A stretch of 64,000 bases of DNA, taken from positions 3,273,499 to 3,337,498 of the forward strand of contig NW_020194685.1 in the NCBI RefSeq assembly GCF_002865645.1. Reading direction: 5' to 3'. The position numbers and the translations under genes are program-made. The first letter of the stretch is position 1. Every line of letters starts with the position of its first letter. The notes beneath the pieces are model-generated. The model saw nothing but the letters and a program-made list of their open reading frames with translations, was not told the DNA's origin and did not search any database. The DNA is from Hyaloscypha bicolor E (Eukaryota; Ascomycota; Leotiomycetes; Helotiales; Hyaloscyphaceae). Below are positions 12,707 to 24,200 of this stretch, in pieces.

Positions 12707-12755
12707 AAGCCCTAAAGCCCTTAAGACTCTTTATAAGTTTCGGGCTTTAGGGCTT
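12707..12755. other. Perfect 14-bp inverted repeat (stem-loop)
   Basis: AAGCCCTAAAGCCC at 12,707-12,720 is perfectly repeated in inverse orientation at 12,742-12,755 around a 21-base loop, and is followed by a T run (TTTTTT). It stands out because it is one of the few GC-containing perfect palindromes in an AT-rich stretch. It could be a terminator-like hairpin of a transposon or the core of a foldback element; the function is unknown. Confidence 0.6.
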
Positions 12756-13694
12756 TTTTATAACTAGTTAATTATATAGAGTTATATAACTATATAAGTC
12801 TAATATTAATATAAAGTAATTAGTAACTTTATATATAAATATAATATAGTTTTTAGTATAGCTAGTTTAATATATTATATATTTATATATAAATATCTAT
12901 AATTTTATTATTATAATATAATATATCTTTAATATATCCTTAATATAAAGATCTTTTTATAACCCTAGACTTTTAGAAGCCTCTTTTATACTAAAAGTAA
13001 AATATATAATATAATTTAGGTATTAAACTTAAAAGGTAAAGAATTATAAAAGCCCTAATAATTATAAGACTTTATAAACTTAAATAGATTTAAATATTAT
13101 AAAAGTATTAAATTTAATAGCCTGATTTTTAAATTATATAAGAATTAATTAAAGAATATTACTTTAAAATATTAATTATAAATTTCAAATATATATATAT
13201 TTATAAAAAAATAAGACCCAAAATAGTACTAAGCTAATTATAAGATATAAGAAAAAGTATATTAGATATTAGACCTATTTTTTTTCAATTACCTTAATTT
13301 CGATAAATATTTATATATAATTTATTAGATTTTATATAATGGGTTTATTTAGGAAAAATAAGGTTAATTAGTTTAGGAAATTTAATAATAATAGTTAGAT
13401 TTCTGTTTAGTATAATAGGCAAAATACTAGTAATAGCCCGGGTATTTTGGGTTTTATTTATAAAGCTAAAGATATTATATTTATTAATTTTTTATATTTA
13501 ATAAAAAAAAATATATATATTTATATCTTTAATATATCTATTATTATAGAATAATACTTATATAATCTATAAGATTAATTATAGTTTCTTTTACTAGAAA
13601 AGAAAATAGTAAAGTTAAAAAAGAATCTAATAGCCTATTACTATTATTATTATTAATAGCTTTAATATTATTATTATTATTATTAGAATTAATA

Positions 13695-16223
13695 GCCGGT
13701 GCCCCTCCCACGCGCTTCGCTTGTGGTCGGGATAAGCAAGTATCTCGTTTAACCAAGTATCCTATCGAGAAAATACACGCCCTAAAATTTACATATAATC
13801 CTTACCAAAAAACACGTCTTGTAATTACGCATTTGGCCCAACTTATTAACTAATTTATTATTTAATTCATATATAAAGATTCCAAAAATAGATATATCTT
13901 TATTTAATTCTACTAGGATTAGAGAGATATCCTGGGAGTATTTCTATTATCCACATACTACGGAAGCTAATTACTACCATATCTTTAATAAGGCCTGCGA
14001 ATAGTGCCTTGAGAACAATAATAATTCAGTAATTACTACTACGAGAATATATTATATTAAGGAAGCTTCTTTGCAAAAATCAGTACTCCGCAAGCATAAT
14101 AAGAAGAGGAACTTCCAAGGACTCTATAATACGTATAGTAGTAATAATAAGATCCTAAATAAGGCACAGGAGAAGGCAATTCGGCAATATTACTACGAGC
14201 AATAGGAGGCTGGTTTGGGTACTATATATCAGATAGTTCAAGCCGCAATTGCCCACTTAAAGGCTATAAGTGCTTCTTTTAAATCTAATAATATATCTAA
14301 CGTAATTAGACTAAATCTCCCCCAAAACCACCCCCTTCGGCCACTTAGTTTAGCCTCTGGATACGGAACCACAAGATACTTCATATGATTAAAACAAAGC
14401 CAATTACATATATACGACTCGAGTCCTATATAGAAAAGAATATTAGAATATGGTTTCAGAAATATTATAATATCCTAGAGAAGCTTTATATTATAAAGGA
14501 GAAGAACGTTCTGAATATAAACGAGTCAGGAGTACGTATTAGTTACCCTACTAGTAAGTATGTAATTATACCCATAGAGATAAAAGAACTATATACGGCC
14601 AGCCCTGAGAATCGCAAATCAGTTATAATAATCGAGACTATTTATACGGATAGTCGTAAACCTTTTCCGCCATTTATAATTACTTCTGGGAAGAAGATTA
14701 TAGATAATTAGGTATTAGAAAACCTGATCGGAATAGAGTATATTAAGTATACGCCTACCGGGTATATAAATAATAATATAGCTATAAAATACCTCGATTA
14801 TTTAATCAAGTATTCAAGAGCTAGGCCAGATAAACCTTGGAAAATCCTTCTCCTAGACAGTTACGAATCGTACGTCTATAAACTATTTTAATTAAAGGCC
14901 GGGAAATATAATATCAAGCTATTCTAGTTTCCCTCTTACTTAATATACGTCCTTTAACCACTTAATATTAGTATATTCCGCCCCTGGAAGTACTATTATA
15001 AAATAGCAATTTATACAGCCCTCCGTTCCCTTAATTTTAAATATATAATTACCTTCTTTTTCCGTAATCTTACCCTAATTCATACGCAAATAATACAAAA
15101 GTATATAATTAAGAATGCCTTTAAGAGCTCTGGTATATAGCCCGTTAGTTATAAAGCTGGAATTAAAAAGATACGATTATATAAAAAGAAGAAGAGATTA
15201 ATTAAGGAGGTTAAGGAAGAGAAGAGCTTAGATCTTCCCCCTTTATTATCTACTCGCCCCAATAAAGTATAAAATATAGCCGCAACCCTTAGGGCACTTG
15301 CAGATTATAATCCTACTACTTTTTCAGAAAATTCAAAGGAAACTTAGATAGCTATAGTTAAAAAGGTTAATATCTAACTACAAAAAAGTCATCTCCAGAT
15401 AATAGAGTACTAGGCTCTCTAAACAAAGCTTTATAAGAAGTATAATCGCAAGGCAAAGTCCCGTAAAAGCTCATATAAGAGAGGGCCATCTGCTAGTATA
15501 GCAGAGCTTTATATAGAGATTAAAGAAAAGAAGGAGAAAGATAATAGAGAAGCTCTTTGCAAGGCTAAAAAGAAGCTCGCTACTACCGTAAATCGAGCTA
15601 AAAATCAGCTCAAGGATACCGGGATTCAAGCTCGCAAGAATAAGAAAGCTAGACTAGCTAGAATCATAGAGTATTAACTAAAGAATAAGCTAATTCCAAT
15701 AGAGGATATAGTACCAATTCGCAAACCTAATAAATACCCTACAATTATCGAACGAGCTCGCTATAAGAAGGACTTTTACCCTAATTTATAGCTCGTAATT
15801 CGCTAGCTTACGGCATCCCTCAGTAATCTAGCCCCCGATCGGCTAGAGGCACCAAATACCTTTATTAATATTAACGGGGATGAGAATATAGTAATTAATA
15901 CTACTAAACGGAAGTATTAAAAGAAGAGGATAGGAGAATATATAAACTCAAGTCTACCCTCCCTTATTATTCCAGACTCTTCAGATATAGAAAGTAATAC
16001 GGGCTCAATTAATAGTATACAAGCAAATACCAATTTTGTATAGTTCTAGATAGCTTTATATTTTTTATAACTAGTATCCTTAAATTCCATTACAAATATA
16101 CTTGATTTTATATATAATACGTACCAAAAATCAAGAATCGGCTAAAATCTCGATAGGACACTTGGTTAAACAAGACACTTGCTTATCCCGACCACAAGCG
16201 AAGCGCATGAGAGGGGCACCGGC
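13695..16223 (+). mobile_element. Pogo/Fot-like DNA transposon with 76-bp TIRs, RIPed
   Basis: The element is 2,529 bp and is bounded by terminal inverted repeats that begin GCCGGTGCCCC (13,695-13,770 and 16,148-16,223). The two arms differ at about six positions, all transitions. TA flanks both ends (13,693-13,694 and 16,224-16,225). It encodes a DDE_1-type transposase remnant. The TIRs are unusually GC-rich and well preserved compared with the surrounding DNA. Confidence 0.88.
13911..16041 (+). pseudogene. Pogo/Fot-like DDE transposase pseudogene
   Basis: The long frame can be followed through an N-terminal DNA-binding region (AQEKAIRQYYYEQ near 14,170) and a 108-codon intact stretch at 14,385-14,711. 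After that comes a lysine-rich C-terminal tail (KSRKSSYKRGPSA near 15,455). Two catalytic sites have changed. The first Asp, expected in an 'N-I-D-E-S-G' type box, is Asn at 14,520-14,522. The third, in a 'Q-P-L-D' type box, is Asn near 14,966. The middle Asp, in LLLDS, survives near 14,855, but a conserved Gly and two His after it are now Ser, Tyr and Tyr. All these are transitions. TAG and TAA occur at Gln and Trp positions throughout. No product is expected. Confidence 0.8.
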
Positions 16224-16396
16224 TATTAGCTTTAATAGTACTTTCTGTAATACTTTTTATATTATTTTATAGCTTTCAAAAGTTAATAAATAGAGAAGAA
16301 TTCTAGTATATATAAGTTAATTAAATCTAAAAACAAAAAAGAGTCTATAGAAGAAATAAAGAATAGAAGCCAGAATTAAAAGAGAGAATTATATAT

Positions 16397-16699
16397 TATA
16401 GGAGAGAAACTATAATAAAACAAAAACCTATATAAAGTATATTAGAGTATAAAACGTAACTTAATAATAAAATAATAAATCAAAAGTATAAATAGTAAAG
16501 TATAAATAGTATATAGTATATAAAAGCTTAATTAATTAAATATTTATAAAGGATTATTCTCTAAGTTTATAGAAAAACCAGTTTTCTTATATGATTTCTA
16601 TAAGTTATATATAAAAGGCTATAGCCTTTACTATATAACCTAAACCTCAAAATTACCAAAATAATATAATTTTTGAAGAGTATGGCTTGCTATACTATA
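16397..16699 (-). repeat. 3' LTR of gypsy element A
   Basis: It is a direct repeat of 29,230-29,532 with C/T and G/A differences. Shared blocks are CAAAAACCTATATAAAGTAT, TAAATAGTATATAGTATATA and a terminal ACTATA. Confidence 0.88.
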
Positions 16700-16719
16700 T
16701 CCAATCCCCTATTTATTTA

Positions 16720-19456
16720 TACTTATTCTCTAAGTACTAAAAATAATAGAAAAATCCTATTCAGAATCTGAAATAATAAAATATTTAAGATCCTCTTCTA
16801 TTAGTTAATTCAATTTCTTTTCTATATACCTAAAATAAGACTTATTATCCTCAAATAGTCTTATTTTATATTTCCGAACTTATTTAAAAGTAATTCAAAT
16901 CTATTTAGCTATATTCTTATACTAAATCCGATATAGTTCTCTATATTAATTAGTATCCGCCTTTAACTATTATTTAATTTCCGCCTTTACTATAGGATAT
17001 TAAAGAGGCTTATTATAGTAAATTATATTATAAATCATACCAATATATTTCAAACGGATAGCTCTTTCGAATTTTATATTATTTATAGTATTCTTGAATT
17101 AACCTTTAATAGGAGGGGAAAGCTCTAGATAAGAGGCTTTAATAATCTTATAGGAGACTTCATTTTCATATATTCTATTCTTAATAGTAACTAGATTTAT
17201 AGGAACTATAATAAAAGGCCTATTAAATAGCAAATTGTTATTAAACTGTCTTTTAACTTATATATTATCCGAGAATTAATACTTTCCTATAATTCCAGAC
17301 TTATAGATTACCTAGCTAAAGGTATTTATTTATCTAATTAAATAGACTATATTTAGAGTCTTTTTTCCTACTACCTTTAGTAAATACTTGCCTAATTCCT
17401 TAGCTACTTCCGGCTTAAATTTATTAGAAATAGAAAAGTAATTAATATTTTTAAAAAACTTCTTACTAAAGGTAATAGCCTTCTTATAGTCTATAAGGAA
17501 AATATAGCTAATATTTTAATACTTTTTACTAAAGTAGAATTCACTATTTAAAGCTTTAGTAATAGTTAGATCTTTAGTATTGCCTTTATATTAATTATAA
17601 TTAATATTTCCAGAAGTAAAATATCAGATTAGCTAAAGGTAAATAACTAGATAGACAGGATACTTACTTAATATTTTGTAAAATCCGAGCTATATTAATA
17701 GATCTACTATTAAAAGTTAAGAGGCTAAGATAAAATAGCTATTATTAAGATTTCTATATATTAATATATTATCTTTTCGGAAATAGAACTATAATATCTC
17801 TATTTCTTCTATTAAAAGCTCTCAAATATTAAACTTCTTAATCTATTTTAGGTAATTCTTTTTATAAATATAGCTATTAGTACCCAGATTAGTAGTACTA
17901 GATTCAGGAATAGAAACTATAGTATTAAATTAAAGCTATAGATTAAAGTAAAATTAATTAGAAATATAATACTTATATTTATACTTTTTAATTTCCTGGT
18001 TCTTAAAAAAGAAATCTTATATTTCCTTATTTATTTAAATAACGGAAATATACTTCTTGCCTTTAGTAACTTTATAGATCTTAGTAACTAGCTTTAGAGT
18101 ATCCTTAATCTCTTATATATTAATAGAAAGAGTATTAGTAAATTACTAAATATATATTATATAAAGAGCTTTAAAGAATCCATTATTAATCCTATAGTAT
18201 TCTTATTTATAGATAGGTTTTATAATACTACTATATACCTCCTTAAAAATATACTTATTCTATTAAATAAATATTAACTTCTATTTAGCTAGTATCTTAT
18301 AGGTATACTAGATACTTTTATTAAGTTCTCCGGACTTAATACCCTTAGTTTTCTGCTTCTTGGTTCTGGATATAGTTATAAGAGCCTTTTTAGACAGTAT
18401 CTTTCTCTTTAAAATAGAGGATTCCTCCTTATTTTCTTCTAGTTTACTAATCTTACATTTAGTCTAATACTTAGATCTCTACTATTTATTAGGAGTCTTA
18501 GGCTTAGCTTATTTTCTATTCTTACCAGGTTCTTCTTATCTAGTTATATTAGTTCCGTTAGCCTTACTAATAGTTTTCTTTCTAGTAGTTTCCTTACTAA
18601 GCTTTATTAAATTAGCTCTATTTTTCTCAGCTAGATCCAATTAAATTAAAGCTGAAATTATAATAGGGGCCTATTCTTTAGGCTTATCTTAAGAAGTAGG
18701 AAAAGGCTTATTACTATAAACTCCCTTAATTAGGATTCCGGAAATATTAAAGATATACTATCTAGCTTTAAGATTATTAGCTAATAATAGCTTAAACTCC
18801 AATTCTCTATATTCCGAAATAGCTTTAGTATACTTGAGTATTTTAGTAATATCTGATTTATTAAATATATTAGTATTCTAATATTTCTTATTTTTAATAT
18901 ATTCCAAAATAGCTTTATTAATTAACTAAATAGCTTTATATATTAAAGCTTTTATTTTAAAAAGAAAATATAACTTTTTATAAATATTTTTACTAAGATT
19001 ATTATAAATATTATTAATATATTAGCCAAAAGCTTTACTATATAGTATAATTCTATTCTAATCCTTAGTATTAAAACCGTTTACTATAGTCTTAATCTTA
19101 TTAAGCTTTTTTTATCTGCTTTTAGAAATGCCTTTAATAATATTCTCGAATTCCCTATTATTGGTTTAGTAGTTCTTTAGCTCCTTTTTAGTTAATTCTA
19201 GTCTAGTTCCGTTTCTAATAAAGGTTTTCTATTTTAAGAGCTTATTATATATACTACTTAGCTTATCTAGGATATTTGTATTGAATTCGGTAATTATAGC
19301 TATCTTTTCTGGTATTAGTAGGCCTTTTATAACTACTCAAGCTCTTTTAATACTCTGAATTTTAATACTATTAATCTATAGGCTTTTAATAATACTATAG
19401 CTTATAAGAACTAGCTATTATATTTTATTAACTTGAGGAATCTATTCTTTAGCCAT
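16720..19456 (-). pseudogene. Unidentified ORF after pol in gypsy element A
   Basis: From an ATG at 19,454-19,456 (peptide MAKE) a single minus-strand frame can be followed for roughly 900 codons almost to the 3' LTR. It is interrupted only by TAA and TAG codons, as expected from mutated CAA and CAG. The N-terminal half is rich in Lys, Asn and Ile. The middle is basic (KKALITISRTKKQKTKG near 18,370). The C-terminal half is hydrophobic-mixed, with segments such as LIVDLLI near 17,700 and NRPFIIVPINLV near 17,210. I see no protease, RT, RNase H, integrase, zinc finger or clear envelope-like membrane anchor. The position corresponds to the env-like third ORF of some gypsy elements, but the sequence does not support calling it env. 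Function unknown. Confidence 0.6.
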
Positions 19457-21289
19457 TTTATTATTCTTAATAGGTAATAAAAGTATTATTAGTATAATAG
19501 TTATAAGTTATAGAATTAAGGGTTTTTAAGATTATAAGAATTTCTTTTAAATATATTTCAAAACAAAAAATAAATTAAAACAGTTTTGGATTATATAAAT
19601 ATATTATATATATTCAAGTTTTTCTTTTTTTCTAATAAGAAAACAAAGCTAAAATAGTAGTATATATAATAGAGAAAATAAATATAATAATTAGATATAT
19701 TTAAGGTAATATAATTATAAATTAGAAATAATTATAGAAGATAAAATATAGAATTAGGCTTCTATTATAGAAAAGAATATAAATATATATATCCAAGGGA
19801 ATATAATTAAAGAAATAATTAAGGCAGATTAAACTAAATAGTAATAATAGAGAAATAAAAAGGTAATATAATAGAAATATAAATATAATAGTAATATCTA
19901 AAGTATTAAAATATAAAAGGAAATAATAAAAATTTTATAATATAGGTATATTTCAATCTTTTATTTATTTGGAAATATTTCTATTAATTTAAAAAATAGT
20001 ATAAAAAAAGGAAAATAATATAGGAAATATATAAAAGATAAGATATATAAATATACTAAAAATATTAGAGAAAATATAAAATAAATATTAATAGAAAAGG
20101 AATTAGAATAATAGAATTAAGAAATAACTCAGAATAAGATATTATTTTTTCCGAAACTAATTTATATCTTTTCTAAAAGCTAATTATATTTATTTAATAT
20201 TTATTAAAATCGATTTTAAATAATATAAAACTATTTAGTTATTTGGGATTTTAAAATAATATCTATATTAATAAAGGTAATACTAAAGGTATTAGAATAT
20301 ATAGAAAAGAGAACTATAAGATAATATAAATAGGGTTTATAGTATTATTATTGAGTTTGGAATAATTAATATTAAAGTTAATATAGAATATAGAAAGATT
20401 AGGTATTCCGAATTAGTATTAAGAATATAGGAATTATTTAGATAATATTTAATAATAAGAAATAAATTAATAATAAGAATTAGTAAATTATACTAGCTTT
20501 TTAAAAAAGTAATCAGTTTCTAGTAATAAAATAGTATCTTAATTAGGAAATGGGTTCTATATAGAAGAAGTTCTCTTTATATAGAAATAGAAATATATAA
20601 TATACTAATTAAGCCTTAGTATAAGTTTTAAGAATAGCTATAGTTATATTAAAAAAGAAATAGGTTTTCTAATATAAGATAGGCTTTAAATAAGCAGATC
20701 CAGTTTATCTAATATCTAATAAATTCCTAGAATTATATATTATTAAATACTTTCGGAAATAACTATTAGATTTAATAAAGTTTCTTTTTTCTTTTATAAG
20801 GCTTCTAGTTTAGCTATTTCATCTATATATAACTCCTAATTAGGAAGTTTATTTGAATATTATAAGGAAACTTATAATAGTAGTTCAAGTTAAAATCGAA
20901 ATCTATAGATATTATAATCGAGCTTTAGACTAGTATAAGCTATAAGAATAGCTAGTTAAAAAGACAAATAAAGCCTTTAAAAGATTTCTAGTTTAGTAAA
21001 ATATATATAAAAAACCCTTTTTCTTTTTCTCTTTTTTTCCCAATTCCAAATATAATTACTATTTATTACTATAGTTCGGAATTAAGAATCCGTAAAATAA
21101 CCTCTTAATCCCCTATTTATTTTTATACTAAAAGAGATCCTTTATATTCGATTTCCAAGATCTAGTAATAAAATTTCATATATTAAGAATACTATCTAGT
21201 AGTAATAATTAGATAATAGTAAGAAATAAGTAATAGTAAAGCTTATCTAATTTCTAGAATAATAGTCTAATAATAATATTCTCCAAAAG
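19457..21289. other. Non-coding-looking spacer inside gypsy element A
   Basis: Between the apparent end of pol and the start of the accessory frame there is about 1.8 kb without a supportable frame on either strand. It could hold the promoter or splice signals of the downstream frame, or be an unrecognised nested insertion. Confidence 0.45.
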
Positions 21290-24200
21290 TTATAAATATT
21301 AGTTAAAAGAAAAAAACAAAAGATATATAAAGAATTAAAGGTAATAAGCTTTATTCCAGATTAAGAAAAGCTCTTATTATTAGATATTTCTTCTTAATCT
21401 TCTATAAAGAAAATATATTTTACTTTTTCTAATTCCGGTAATTCTGAAATATATATAATAATACCGGTAGCTTTCTTAATTTTCTGAGTACTATTTTACT
21501 TATAGTATTTTATAATTACTTCTCTTTCTAGTTCTATATCTATTTTGAAACATTTATTTATAGATATATACTTATTATTAACTTTATTTTTAGGGAAATA
21601 CTAGAATCTATCTCTTTTAATAAACTATTTAAATTAATTCCCGGTATATATCTTTCAAATATAGTACTATTAAGTTCTTCTAGTATATAGTATCCTTTTA
21701 GTTAATTTATATATCTTACTTTATACGGGCCAAACTAGTAATATAATAGCTTTATATTCCTTAACTTGTCTTAATCTATTAATTTAATATTATATATAAG
21801 AACTAGATTCTTTTCGGAAATAGGCTTTAAATAAATCTAGTAAATAGTATTAAATTATTTCTTTTTCTTTCAGTATTATCTATTCTTCTTTATTCTAACT
21901 TCTTTAATATTTTTATCTCTTATCTATATTTGCTTTATCTATATTTCTAGAAGTACTTTTCTATTATAGACTTTATCCTATTTAAGTATTCTCTAGATTA
22001 GAAAAGTATATTTCTATAGGTAATACTACTTTCCTACTATAGACTATATAAAAAAAAGTAAATCCAGTTAGTTTATATATAGTAATTCGGTTAGTAAATA
22101 GAATATATAGTAGTAAATCTATCTAAGGCTTCTTTTTATCTATTATAAGTATAATAAATACTTAAATAATTAGTTAATATCCTCTTTTAATTATACTATT
22201 TCCCTTGAAATTATAAGCCAAAATAATAATTCTATTAATTCTCAGCTTATTAAGTTCCTGAATTACTATTTCTTTGAATTCCGATCTACTATCTATCTTA
22301 AACTACCTAAATAAATCATACCTATAACTGATTTCTTTTTAAATAAACTTAATAACCTTTTTACTAATTAGGTTTTTTAAAGATTTAGCTTTAATTTATT
22401 CTAAGAAGTTATCTCTAGTAATAACTAATAAATTATATCCTTTATAATCTAGTAGTTTAACTATATTAATCCTAAGGTAATAGAAAAGAAATATAGCTTT
22501 TATTAGATATAGAGCTTCTTTTTATCTTCTTTTATTCTTATATTAATAGACCTTATAGGTATTAATATACTTCTATATATAGTTATAATAACCTTCCTAG
22601 TAATAATAGCTAGCTACTAAGTAAAAGATACTTTCTCTTCTAGTATATCTAATCTTATTATATAGCTTTTTAATAATAATTTCCCTTTATCCTTAATTAT
22701 TAATAATAAATTAAGATAAGTATATTTTGAATATAACTTTCTATAGTAATTAATCTCTTATATTATAATTTAAAGCTTTTTTACTTAACTTTCGAAACTC
22801 GGTTCTAGATATTTCTTTTAGTCTAAAAAATATTATAAGATATTATATAATATTCTAGTATTATTCGGAATAGCTATTATCTAAAAGGTCTAGTAAAATA
22901 GTCGAATTATTAAATAAAGTATAGAAATTAGTATTATTATTTACTATTTTACCGGAAGTTATATATAAAAGACTATAGCCTTTATTATATAACTTCCGGA
23001 TTTTATTATTTTTTAATATTACCGATTTGCTTCCAGATATAGTAAGGCTTTAATTATTAATCTCTAGTAACTGGATACTATTATTTAAATATTTAGTAAA
23101 GGTTTTAGAAATCGGATTCCTTAAAATAATATTATATAACTGAACCGGAATTACTTTCTTTATCCGAATTTTCTATTTAATAGATACTATTCTAATAGTA
23201 TTAAGCTCTATTACTAACTATTTATTAATATTCTTATTATCTTCGGTATTATTTTCTTATTATAGATATCTTAATAATCCGTTAGTAATAGTATACTTGG
23301 TTCCCTTAATATACTTAACTTTAAAGTCAAATAACTAAATCTATACTAACTAGTAAATAACTAGAGTTTTAGGAAAATCTATAGTTGTTTTATTTAGTTA
23401 TATAATAAGTATATTAATATCTAGTTTAAGAATAAAGTAAATTTCGTATAGCCAGAATCGTACTTTCTATAGATATTTTACTAGCCTTTAGTATTTTCTT
23501 TTAGTAGTATTATATCTTTATTTGGTATTATTTCAGATTCCAGACTTATATTATATAACTTTCTTTTTCCCTTTATTATTATATTAACTAAGAGTTCTAT
23601 TCTATCTATTTAGGCTAGTATTTACTACTAATATAATTATTTCCTAATTTTCTAATAGATTATAATATAACTTATAGAGTATTAGAATAGTAATAAGCTT
23701 TTCCTAAAGGATTTATATAGTTTACTTTTATTTATTATTCTAGTTCTATATTATATCCTTTCTTATTAAATAATAAATGAATTCAGTAATAATTATAAAA
23801 CCTTTAATTCAAATATAGTAGTAAATAATAATTCTAATAAATACCTTACTTTTAATTATATTATTATAATATTCCCATTTTAAGATTTTGGTAATTCTTG
23901 AATTTAAAGGGCTTCTTTTAAGTATTCTATAGATAAAACCAATAATAACTATATTATTATAATAGAACTGCGATTTTTCTTTAATATTAGCTCTGGTTTA
24001 TTTAATTCTATCTAAGGTTATATCTAGGTTTTAAAGGTATTTAAATATAAAATACCGAATTTCAGGTAAAATAAGCTACCTATTATAGTCTATATAAGGT
24101 TTTTTAACTCTAATATTATTAATAAATAATATAGTAATTTTAGGAAATAGATTTTCTAGAATAGTTATAATAACCTATATAAACTATATAACGGAATTAG

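Larger units (their letters stand above)
11687..13692. other. AT-rich stretch, no gene
   Basis: No coding potential is visible. It contains a short tandem repeat at 12,193-12,300, a strong hairpin at 12,707-12,755 and many ATA/TAT runs. It probably consists of degraded transposon sequence of unknown type. Confidence 0.6.

Noticed and set aside
13544..13756. 70-codon minus-strand open frame with an Asn run
   Set aside because: It covers the left terminal inverted repeat of the pogo-like transposon and a TTA/ATT repeat; not a gene.
16720..19456. Calling the accessory ORF of gypsy element A an env gene
   Set aside because: Only the position fits; no signal peptide, transmembrane anchor or envelope motif could be seen.
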